Shown: positions 1-12,100 of the stretch, one piece after another
Numbering within the stretch: position 1 is the stretch's first letter
How the letters are laid out: each line of letters opens with the position of its first letter
Origin: Dallia pectoralis
Lineage: Eukaryota; Chordata; Actinopteri; Esociformes; Umbridae
Length of the DNA stretch: 64,000 nucleotides
Assembly: GCA_029465975.1 (NCBI GenBank)
Contig: CM055730.1
Span: forward strand, 23,372,344 to 23,436,343
Reading direction: 5' to 3'
Position numbers and translations under genes: made by a program
The notes under the pieces: generated by a model
Seen by the model: the letters and a program-made list of their open reading frames with translations, nothing else
The model's database searches: none
Told to the model about the DNA's origin: nothing

Positions 1-77
1 AAACTAGCTCCATCTGGTTGCCATGGAGACTGCTTGACTTGACACCGATTTGCTGTCACCTCCCCTCCCCCCTGCAG

Positions 78-192
78 GAACCAGTGGGATCCCCCTGACA
101 GAAAAGTAGACACCAGGAAGTACCGCGCAGAGCCCAAAAGCATCTTCGAGTACGAGCCTGGAAAATCGTCGGTTCTGAAACTGGAGAAAAAG
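78..192 (+). CDS. sorbs1: sorbs1 window exon 1
   Basis: Follows a C-rich tract ending in CAG and ends before gtaggc. It enters with one base of a split codon and leaves in phase 0. It encodes NQWDPPDRKVDTRKYRAEPK and then the SORBS motif SIFEYEPGKSSVL. The preceding exon is outside the window. Confidence 0.92.
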
Positions 193-3100
193 GTAGGCAG
201 AGCCGTGTTCCAGGGTTGCGCGTGTGTCTGTGTTGGCCTCTGCCGTCTGTGCACCATGCATGTTGTGTAAGCTGTCTCCCTCTAAAAGCCTAGGTGGCTG
301 CTTCACTAACTAGGGCAGCTCCGGTAAGCGACGTGTCTGTAGACGGTATTTCCATACGTACAACATTCCTAAAGGAGGATCCTATTTCAATGGCAGATGA
401 CCTAGCTGGCGTTTGGAGGTATCTGTTTCACACCATAGCCCATTGTCCTGCAGCTTGTGTCGGCTTGGAAAGGAGCCAGACAAACTACACAATGTCTGGA
501 CATGGGTTCCTGAGAGAAAGACCTGAATTCCATAGATATTAGGACATAAGTCTATGTTTTGAGGTGGTATTTTTAGCTTTTCGCTTCTTTGTGATGCATG
601 TTAAAATGTAACGTAATTGCACACAGTACAGTAGTTAGTATTTCACTACCATATGGTACCATATATGTGTATGTTATTGTTTGTGATTTTACATTATTGT
701 GAGATGTTAAAGGATTATGATCTCGTTAGGTCCCAAAGGTGTTGCATTTTATAGAAGCAGTTTACGCTGTTCATCATTTACAGACCAATGTTAAAAGCAA
801 TGTTGCAACTACAAATGACGATCTTTGGTTCCATGTATGGTTTTTGTGTCTGGACTATGCTGCTAGCTGAAGGGTTGGAGAAAAACGGCGGGAGAGTGAA
901 GGCATTGTCAGCAGAGATATTCTGGTTTCACTGTTCTCTAGCGACTTCCTCGGGTGGCTTGTGAGACTGCAACACTTAAATGGGGTCCTCAGATTTTTCA
1001 GTATTTTTTTAATATATTTCCAAACCATAATATTAGAATAATCCTGTAACATATTTAGAAAAGTGATTCTGTTTTAAAGGACATTTTGAAATTCCCCCTA
1101 TTTAGCGCGTATGGGGTTGTGAACTTCCAAGCAGACTTCTTATGCTGCAGTTTATTTTAGAGCAATCACAATGAGGTACTCAATTGTTATTGAATGAATG
1201 TATTTATTTTACCAAGCAAGTCAGTTAAAAACAAATTCTTATTTATAACCACAGCCTGGCAAGCAAGACATCCTGTTAAAGGAAGGGACACAAGGGAATA
1301 AAAAATGTTGGACTAGAAAATATTTGTGTTTCAGATAAAAAAGAAAATATATTGTGACCTATAATATTAAGTAATGATGCCACGGTTTATGTGGCTTTCT
1401 TGTTGTTGTTTCTTGCCAGAGTTTTATACAAATCCAATTTTAAATGTTGATCCAGACACATTTTGATACATATTTCAGTTTGGAAACTTTAAAAAATTCG
1501 TCATGTCTGGCATGTGAGAATGTGTGGATAATATCAAGATAGTCTCCAAGTGCCCTAGCCTCATTGCCTGTGTCTGCAAGTTCTGTGCTGTTTGAACTGT
1601 TTTCTTTTTTGTCTTTCTCCTCTTCCTTGTTGCCAAACCCTTGTAGACTCAGGACATAAGTCCAGAAGATGTAGATTTAGAGAATGAGCCTTGGTATAGA
1701 TTCTTTTCAGAGATGGAGTTTGATAAAGCGGTAAGTGGTTGTGGTCTTAAAGTGACAGCGTATTTAAACAATCTGCATGTGGTCATAACAAACTAGTCTC
1801 TCTGTTGGGACTGTTCCAACAACTTCTACCTCACTTGACCTCTGCAAACCTTTACTGGACATAAAACGTTATGGCCTACTAAAAGTCTCATAATTGGACT
1901 TTACATCAAGTAATTTCCTTCTATGATTTTCTCAGCTCTGTAGTAAACGGGCGCTTTTCTGAACAACATCCAGTTAAATAGTCTTTTCTATTGTTAGTTG
2001 ACAGTGTGATAGAGAACAATTAGTCTGTGACAAAGCAATGCAGGTAATAGTTTGTAATTAGCAATGTCCATGCTATCATCGCTAATGCTAACATTGCTTA
2101 TTATTATATTTTACGTCATTTTAAGTTTCATATGTGTTGTAACACCTTTTTCACTTCCACCGATGGAGGCTTTCTTTCTTTTTATTTATTTATTTTCATG
2201 TTGCATCGAGCTGGCTTCTCTTCATTTGTGTGAGCGTGAGTATGAGTCAACTGTGTTGGCAGTTTAGCATTGTGTACAATAGCAATGGCTCCCATTCGTA
2301 TTATTGTGTATTATCATTTAAAGGCATTGTCCATTTGGTGAACCAGTTCTTTATGATAATAAACTAAGTGTAATTGATGATTTCCATAGCTGTTCTGGCT
2401 GGGTCAGGCTGCAAGATATCGTTGCGTTTTGTCTGTTACAACCGATCCTAATCTGTCTTAACAGACAAACCTGCTCAATATCCTTTGTGCTATGTCATTA
2501 ACTCATCTCACGGGAAGAATATATTTAGTTTCATTTGACGGCTACCCTGCATATTAAAGAACACAATTCCTGCCAGAGGACCCAATCTTGGGCTGAGGGT
2601 TGACTAGTGGTCAGGACATCTAACCAGGAACAGAAAAAAGTGCATTGGTTTATTGGTTTCCGTCTTGTAGTCTAACACTAGTATTCTAGAGCCCAAATAG
2701 GCATTTCCTACTCAATCAATTAGGACTGTCTGGTTTGTTGACTGTAGTATCTTTCCCAAGTGAGGGCATGTTGTCAAAATTGAATTAGACGCAGGCTGCG
2801 TTCTTCAGGCTTCAGCTGGCACCGGCAGGTATTCACTGGCAGCCCACAAACAGGTGTTCCTTGCCCTCATTCAGACTGGAAGTCAATCAGCCGGTCAGGT
2901 CCAAACTCCACATTAGTCTTCCTGGAAACATAAACCTGTCGCATTTGAGTCGGCACCACTTGACATCACATGAGATCACATTCTCGCGTTAGCTAAACAC
3001 CGGGGCAGGCTCCGAATCTCACCTCCTGCCAACCTTCTTCCAGAGTCACGGTTGTATCCATGGAAAATCTTGTCTGCGACTCCTGGTTAAATATCTAAGA

Positions 3101-6100
3101 GTTAAAGGAGACCTCTAAGTGACACGTCTCAAGGCACATGGATGGTGGCCAGATCCGCTCAATTGGATGACTGACCCACTCAAAGCTCCAGCTCTACCTG
3201 GTATGTGGAGTATTTGACCCCCAGGCGGTGGGCTAGACACGCCGGCACATTGGGGTTCGATGCATATCTCTTCTGGGATGTAATGATTCAACGTGCTCTG
3301 GCTGCCTGGAACCTCTGAGCTCTCAGAGCGCTCATGTGATGATGGTTTTGTCTTGAAAGGTCTAGTGAGTCTATATTTCACAAATCAACATTAGACATGT
3401 TTGCCAGGCCTTTGCAATATTGCGAGAATTTCATTTTTTTCGTCTAAGTTTGAATTAGTCATAGTTTCGTCTGAATGGCTTGATGACAGAATACTGTTTT
3501 TTAACTACAATGACTGCTCATATATTCGGTTCTTGTCCCTCCAAAAGCGTAGTTAAAACCATATAGAATGTTTAGTGTTCTTGTTTTAGCACATTAGTCC
3601 TTAATACTGCATTTCGGTCAGCTTAATGTCAAGATCACAGTTGAAGGTGAGGTAATCGATGCTCACAGCCATTTGTACTCGCATCTCGATGAACTTACAA
3701 GGCAAAAGATAATCCAAAATGCCAAACATATCTATGGTCAGGAAAACCATTTTGCCCAACTAGGTCTCGACCGGGTGACTCCATCACTGGCTTTAGTGTT
3801 TCCAGCATGCGCCGTTCTGGCTCGTCCCCTAGTCAAGTCTCTGACTGACGGCAGCCTCTACTGAGTCATCCACATACACATAGTGTTGGTGCACGTTCCA
3901 AACTGTGACCTTTCTCTCTACATGGTACACTACATTTGACCAGAGCTTTACGGGTCGTGATGACGAGGAGATCACCATAAAGAGAAAATATTGGCATTTG
4001 TGACGGAAAGTTCGCAAACCTGACCTTACGGTTCGACCGGAACTAACCCATAATCCCCTGTGACTCACTGTGTGACTCACTGTGTTTTCTTACTTAACCT
4101 CTGTAAGTATGTGGGGCTGAGGATGTAACAAGACCGCTGGACTGGGGGGCTGAGGATGTAACAAGACCGCTGGACTGGGGGGGGCTGAGGATGTAACAAG
4201 ACCGCTGGACTGGGGGGGGCTGAGGATGTAACAAGACCGCTGGACTGGGGGGGGCTGAGGATGTAACAAGACCGCTGGACTGGGGGGGGCTGAGGATGTA
4301 ACAAGACCGCTGGACTGGGGGGGGCTGAGGATGTAACAAGACCGCTGGACTGGGGGGCTGAGGATGTAACAAGACCGCTGGACTGGGGGGCTGAGGATGT
4401 AACAAGACCGCTGGACTGGGGGGCTGAGGATGTAACAAGACCGCTGGACTGGGGGGCTGAGGATGTAACAAGACCGCTGGACTGGGGGGCTGAGGATGTA
4501 ACAAGACCGCTGGACTGGGGGGCTGAGGATGTAACAAGACCGCTGGACTGGGGGGCTGAGGATGTAACAAGACCGCTGGACTGGGGGGGGCTGAGGATGT
4601 AACAAGACCGCTGGACTGGGGGGGGCTGAGGATGTAACAAGACCGCTGGACTGGGGGGGGCTGAGGATGTAACAAGACCGCTGGACTGGGGGGGCTGAGG
4701 ATGTAACAAGACCGCTGGACTGGGGGGGGGGGGCTGAGGATGTAACAAGACCGCTGGACTGGGTCACAACAACAAACAACACGCCTGGGGAATTAGTGGT
4801 TGAAACAGAACTTACGTGAATGGGGTTTTTGGATGAAGAGGATTTCATTACATGGCGAATATTGTTTTTGTATGTGAATGAACACATCACACAGCATCCT
4901 AACCTGCGACACTGATCTATTTCTAAACTGTGTATCCCCCCTGCAGCAAAGTAGTACATTTCTTTGAGTCATCTCAGACACCTGTTTGGAAACAGACGTA
5001 TGAGCGGTTATCTGAGAGAGGACGTGTCAACGAAATGGGATTTGAGAATCTTAATCTACTCCCTGGGCAGCATCTGATGCATTGCTGATGTGTCCATTTA
5101 TGGTTCACTGAATGTACACATCAAACAGGAAAAGAAACACTTCAGATGGGTGCAATAAACATGAATGGTGCATGCATGTGTGCAACTGTAAATGCATATT
5201 CATTTAGGCTTCTATCCCACAAAAAATGGCTGATTCTTTCAACTTTTGTTACGTCATTTTTCATGCACTTAACACAGAATCCAAATATTTTGCACACATG
5301 ATAAAGACTTGGACGTCTTTTGCGTCTGGTCCTTCAGATTCTCTCACCCATAATTCCTGTTTATTTTCCATCAAAGCTGTGTTGTGTCGACTCAATTACC
5401 CGCACGCACCAGGGGATCTGTCTGAACTCCTGTTGAGAGAGGCTCAGCAAACAGTCTGCCGACCTGGGTTCAGATACTATTTGAAATCTTTATATTATTA
5501 TAATATATTTTAGTGTTCACTTTAGCTTGCTAAAACTCTCTGGCCCCATTGTATTAGGAAAGCTGAATGGAAGTTTTTCAAACATTTTATAACAGCATTT
5601 GAAACCTAGTTCTGTCAGCGAGGGAAAGAAAAACAAGAGTGTAAAGACCCACATAATTCTCTTGTAGGGGTCTGTTCTCTGTGAGAGGCTGAAGCTTCCT
5701 GTGGAACATTTAACGGTATAAATAGATTAGTCTATAGACCTGCTAGCCTGAATTCTGGTCTTATAAAGGTAGGCATTCATTTTGAAAGGTTATAAATGGT
5801 CCTTCTCCCCTGGCAACCAGGAGGAGGCATGTTGTGGGAAATGAGCATGTGTGCTACGGCTCCAGTCATCTGTTGGGGATTGGGCGTGGGCGTCGATATG
5901 TGGTCAGGGGAGTGGTGACTGGACAATGTGCTCCTACCGAGAGGGCGGGGCTGGCGCTATGGGATTGCGCAATCGTATTTGCAAACAACACTTGGAATTT
6001 TATTCATAGCCGTCGTGTCATGCCTGTTATTTTGCACTCTGTGACGTCCGCACGGGGGAAAACAAGAGAGACAGTGGGCTAAAATTAGCGAGACCTAAAC

Positions 6101-9100
6101 CATTCAAAAGGCAAGACGGTGCTACCCCGCCAGCGAATGAATGGCTCTCCCTGTGTTCTGGGGTTAGTAACTGCCCCAGAATAACTTCAAATAAGATTAA
6201 CTATACGTGTTGTCAGCTCGCATTGCACAGTCCTCTAACTCAGTGGTCACCAACCTTTTTCAGTTACTGTATCACCAACATCATTTTGCTCTGCCAGGAG
6301 TATCCCTGAAGTCCCCCCTAATGTTAAAAACACTAGTAAGCTGGGATGTCATGAGTATTTTTAGGTAACCGCTGTGAAGAAGCTAAGTACCCAGAGGGGT
6401 CCTCGTACCCCTGGTTGGGAACCACTGCTCTAACCAAACTCATTCATGTTGTCGGTTTTGCATGTCTGCCTGGGCCTTAATGTCATTGTGTCAGTTCATG
6501 TAATTTTTTTGTGTCATTATATTGTCTCTGAATGTTACTCACTAATTTAAATTGTTTTTGGCATTGTTGTCATTTGGTTAGGCTGTGACGTTGTGTGCGA
6601 GCATGTGTGACTGTGTGTGTAATTTGGCCCGCTTTCACCACCAGCTGGTTAATTGTCCTATGGTCTGTTCCAGGGGTAATGAGACTGACTGACTCAATAA
6701 TAGACAAAAGAGAGGCCCTCGACGAGAGACAGCAGCCTATTGGCTGAGCCCAGTGACAGACCCCTCCCCGCATGGGCGCCCCTGACCGATGCACGCCCAC
6801 CCACATCCACCCCTCCTCACTGCCGCCTGTTTTCTCCAACTTGCTTATGGGCCAAAACACACGCTTGCTCCTCCATGTATAAGCTTCATCCTAAGAACCC
6901 TGGGCTCTGAGGATACTGAAGACAGACACAGGAGATAGAACAGATAAACCTTCGACACAGCTAATGCTTCTGTTCTAGCTGGAAGAGAGCTTATTGTGGA
7001 TTTATCAATGACTTCTTTGTTTGGTCTGTTGCAGAGTGCCCCCTCTTTCAGCCCACTGGAAACACCCTCAGACCTGCAGCACTAGTAAGTTCAGAATTCT
7101 CTTACCTCTCTGCTTTATTTTTTATTCATTCCAAAATGTATGTCTTGTTTAGGATGTTTATTGGAGTTCTGTGAGCAGAAGGTTTCTAGCGTTTGAATAG
7201 TGTTGAGGATTATCACACCGGGAAAGGGAGGAGAACTCCTGCTGTTTCCTGAGAGGGGAGAGGAGGGGGAGATAGGAAAATAGTTACCTATTAAAAGGGG
7301 GTGAAGCTGCCAGCACAGTGCGTTCTCAGTCTGCTTCGGACAGGTTTTTTTGGAGGGGATACTTGAGGTTACTATGTGGCAATTTATTTAAAGCTGTAAG
7401 GAAAACAGCTTCCCTTGTCCATCCTGGATGTCATTTGTGAGTGGGGAGGGACAGGGAACTCCGCTCAACTTGTCTTCTGCTGCTGCTGAACTTCACAAAA
7501 ACGTTATCTTTCCAGAGTGGGTGTGTGAAGCCAGCTTGCCTGTTCTAAACATTTCATATAAAAGAGAGAGTGTTTGGTCAAAAGCAACCTAGCAGCGTCG
7601 ATGCATTCATCTCTTTGTTGTTTTCAGACGCATTTTACAAGTCCTATTTTTGTTTCTGAAAAGACATTTAAAGAATTCTAGTCCTAACCATGGTGACTTT
7701 CTTGTGGTCCAGTTACACAGAACTCTTTCCCTGAGGTTATATGTCAGAACTCTTGGTTTATTGTTATTATGGATCTTTGTCTTCATTGTCGTCAGCTAAT
7801 TGGACATTAAATTACTCGGTGTATTTATATCTCTGAAGGAGAGTGAGTCAACGTAGTATATTGGCACTTATTATGCTGGGTTATGTAATATTTAAGGAAT
7901 ACCGCTCATATTAAGGAAACAAAAACATTTAAGTTCAATCCAATGTCTTAAAAAATACAAAAATGGGACAATGTTTGTTGTGTCTTCCACATAATCAGCA
8001 TTACCCTTTTAGCAAAGCTATAAACATTTGAAATGAAGCTGTGAGTCTCCAAGGCATTCTTCAAAGTACCAACTAGCACATGTTTAGAGCGTGAGAGTGT
8101 TCTGGGGTTTCTGTGCAATTAGTGGCTCAGGCTTCATTCTAGGATTTTCTGAAACACATTAATCTTGTTGTAAGGACATAAACAAGATATAGATGAATAA
8201 ACAATGTATCCAAAACAGATATTCTGGCCTGAAGCTATAGATAGGTCCTGATCTGATCACAGACCCTGCAAACTTAAAAGAGTCTTTCTTTTCCTTCTAC
8301 TAGAAACATGTCGGGTAGATGTACTAAGGCACAGTTTGGTAGTAGGTACTCTAATCAAATACTGTACATTGAGATGTCATATGTTTAGCTTGTATACATT
8401 TTCAATAATACTTTGCGAACAGATTAATGGTTAATATACCAGGTTATAATATAACTAATGTAATTTAAATTGTCACAATTGAACAATTGAACCACCACTT
8501 TCTTGCTATGTTTGTTTCACCTTGCTAGTGAGATGATGTTGAGGACAAAACAAGTTCCATCAAGTTATAGCTGCTTTTAAAGTCTTATGACTTCACATAA
8601 GATAAAACCATCAGAGGGTTTCAAGGTCTTATACAACCTCTGCTGCCTGGTTAGGAGTATTGATTCCATTGAATTTACATGCATGTACACCTCACTCTCA
8701 GAAATCAATGTATTGTATTATACTTAAAAGGACAACAACTCTCAAACTTGCCGGTGTGGTGATACATTGTAGGTATATCCATTGCAATTCACAACTACGC
8801 GTTAATTTATCAGTTCTTGAGTAAAAGTCAATTTGGTTATGATTGACATTGTTCTGGTCACTGATCTTCATGACTGATGTACAATTTCAGGTCTTTAGCT
8901 TATTACACAGTTACCTTGATTTGCATTGTCTTCAATCACTCTGTTAGCTCTGCTGTACCATTGAGGTTTCAGTATGAAGCTAGAGTCCAGACTTCCTGTT
9001 TTGATGCTGCCCTGACAATCAGCAGGCTAATGAAGGGATGGAGTTGCATCACATGATCATTTATGCAGCTGCTCCTCTCTAGATCTTTCTGTCTCTCCGT

Positions 9101-12100
9101 CCACAAGGGAAATAACAGGCTGAATATTGATGATGTTGCCACATGAAGTGTTAATCAAATGTTAGCCTGCTGTGGTGAAGTAAATTCAACGAGCAACCAC
9201 ATCCCAAGTCAATCTTCGTTAAAGGTAGACCAAAATGCACAATTAGTGCACAGGTGGATGATGACAAACTAAGGTCTCAATGACGTGCGGCCATACTGGG
9301 CTCAGTACAACAACGACAGAACCTGTAAAGAAAATATTTGTTTTTCCTATCCGTTTTTTTTTAAACCTGTACTGTATACACTGTTTTAAAAGTACACGTT
9401 TGCATTTATTTTCCTTAATTTGAAGGTAGGGCAGTGGCCAAAATAAAGGCTGATAAAGTTCTGAAAGGGGTTAAGAATGGTTTAATAAAGAAGGAAAGCT
9501 GAGATAGGGATAAGTGTTATCCAACATGTTCTTTGTTCCTGTAAAGCAATCAGCATTACAGACTCTGAGGTTAAAGGTATTCCCGATAAACTGGTTGCTC
9601 TCCTCAATGTCACTTCATTTTAATTCGGGTCTCAAATTTGTAAATTGTCTCTTTAAGTCTTGTATTGCTTATTTTGAGCATAGAAAAGTGGAACATCAGG
9701 CAATGGGATATAGACAACTGTTTCAATTAGCTGTGTTAACCCAACAAAAAAACGAGTTCCTATGTTGCTGGAAATTGCAGTCAGTTTAACAGTGGCCACC
9801 GGTGTATGGCCTCGACAAATAGAAAGACTAGAATGTCAACATATTTCCTCAAACAGTGGCAGCTAGAATAAACACATATATGTACAGGTGCATTCCATAG
9901 CATGGAGGAGAGGCAACAACACCATGTGTCAACCTTAACAGAATATTTTTAGAGTTCTCCCTCATTGGCCCCTGTGGAATGTTAAGATAAGAGTGGTCAG
10001 CAAAAGGTTATGACTGCTGATTTATTTTCCGCCAAGGTCCAAATTCCAGGCATGCCTAAATTCAACCTTGTTTATGCTCTTCCTGTTATCCTATGAAAAA
10101 GTAAATATAGGCTCAACCAACAAGTAATGAATCAATGTGTAAAATAAGAGAACCATATGGCGATTTGTGGAATTGCGTGAATACGAATGCTTCTTTTACC
10201 AATGCAGGCATGTAATACAGATATCTTCTGTAAACATTCTGAGTGAAAAAAACATTATGCTTGTCCCAATATAGCTCCGGGTGTAAGGCCGGACAAATCG
10301 AGGTGGAGAAGGACGAAGGATCGTCCGGCAGTGAGCCAGTGGCTCCAGAATGCGACCGCCTTGTTTACAAAAGCGTCCTGGAGGGCGGCGATATTCCCCT
10401 GCAGGGGCTTCGAGCTTTGAACAAGCGCCATGCCAGCACCTCGTCTAAAGGTAGGACGACATGCCTCTAGCAAAGACAAACTGAATTGGCTTCCAGTACG
10501 AGGAGTTTTAATACTCAGAGGGAACCAAATGACTTATGGGGAGATTGGACCATAAACCTTTCTGTCAGGAAACCATGTGTTTTGGTTTTTTACCTTGATT
10601 TAAGAATTCACTTTTTTTTGCTTCAGATTATCACACCAGAGGTCAGTCATCTTGCAGCATTTTCCTCTTCTTTTATCAACCGTTTATTTGATTTATGTCA
10701 AATATATTTATTTATTTTGTTGATGTCATGGAAATTTAACCAGACTGTCCATAACTGCTTGGAAAGCCATTAAAATGTCTACACCATAAAAGGTATTTCG
10801 GGGAAATCTACAGAGACTTTCAGGCTAACCTTGGATTTCTCCCTTTGTCCTCCCAGTTATTCGCATCTGCAGGCCAGGGTTTTTTGTGAGTCTTAAGGGG
10901 CAGAGCTCCAGAATGGTTTTAACGCCAGGGGGCAAAGGTTCGGACGAGGTGGTGACCGGGGAGGAAAGCGGGATGTAAACAAAGCTTTTGTTTTTCTGAC
11001 TGGGCAAGACAAGGGTGAGGTAAACATCAGGGAAACCACAAGGTGGTCAGGCATGAGGAAGTCAGCTGTCAAAGTGAGGTCAGAGGATGGAATTCCTGTT
11101 CACATGACCACGAGAGAAAAATGCCAGAAAAGTAACAAAGATTGGCAACCCCGAGGCGATAGCCACAAAATTAAACATGTCTAGATTGCCAACTGGCAGC
11201 AAGGTTTATCCCTAAAATCAGAATGTAAGAAAATTAACCTTTGAGTTAGTTGGAGGGGAGTTTTTATTTTTGCCAGATGCACAAAAGTATTCCTTCCCTG
11301 AAAAATGTGACATGGACCATATTGTACCGTGAAATAAATATATTCGATGAAATAAGTACATTTCCAGTCATTGTCCCCAAAAAAAAATCTGAATTCTTGA
11401 CTAAATTCATTTTAATAATAATAAATAGCGGCAACGGCTGTAAAGGGAAATCCGCTTGAGGAAAGTCCACGGACCGGCATACTCTGTGAATATTGCTTGC
11501 AGAAAACACACTGTTATATAGACACTGGTTTACAATACAACAGAGCAGGACCTAGTATAGGGAGTGACAAGGAAGCAGGCAAACGCTTCATCATGTGCTC
11601 CCGCTTGGCTTCATGCTCTTTAAAACAATAATGGTACACTCTGTCAAAGAATTGTGCTTCCTGCAGGCCTTACAAATGTACAAGATTACAATGTTGCCTT
11701 AGAATTGAATTCTTGGAAACAGCTGTAAATGTGTTCAGCCCACAGATCTCAAGCAGGATACTGAGGATAGTGCAGTTCCGTCGGATATGACTAAGCCAAC
11801 GGGATAGAGTAATTAGCATAATACAAATGACCGTTTAGAGGCTTCTGCTTTAGGCAACATCCTCGCTAAGTTGCTTCCATGACAGCTGGAGGCTGCATTG
11901 GTCATCGTTTTCTACTGTTATGTGTCATTGTGGTTGGACTCGCCCATTTAGTGTGAGGTAATACTGCTAGCTCGTAGACAGTTCGTAGACAGATGAGTTC
12001 ATCGTAACCTACTCATCACAGGAGGTGTCTTCCTGAATATAAATAAGGCCAAAGGTTTTTTGGACATTGTTGTCATAGGTTTCTTGAGAAGGAAATGTTT

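Larger units (their letters stand above)
1731..7034 (+). other. sorbs1 intron holding a 35-bp minisatellite and a hAT MITE
   Basis: A 5.3-kb intron. Besides the minisatellite and the MITE listed separately, positions about 5,440-5,520 include a degenerate SINE-like piece (gacctgggttcagatactat). I see no conserved coding exon. The reading frames here lack splice-consistent homology to SORBS. Confidence 0.6.

Noticed and set aside
4077..4959. Long minus-strand reading frames rich in SSGLVTSSAP repeats
   Set aside because: They are translations of the 33-39 bp minisatellite in three frames, with no splice link or start context.
11458..11468. gaggaaagtcc resembling the conserved core of bacterial RNase P RNA
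   Set aside because: An 11-base match only, with no surrounding structure, inside an intron.
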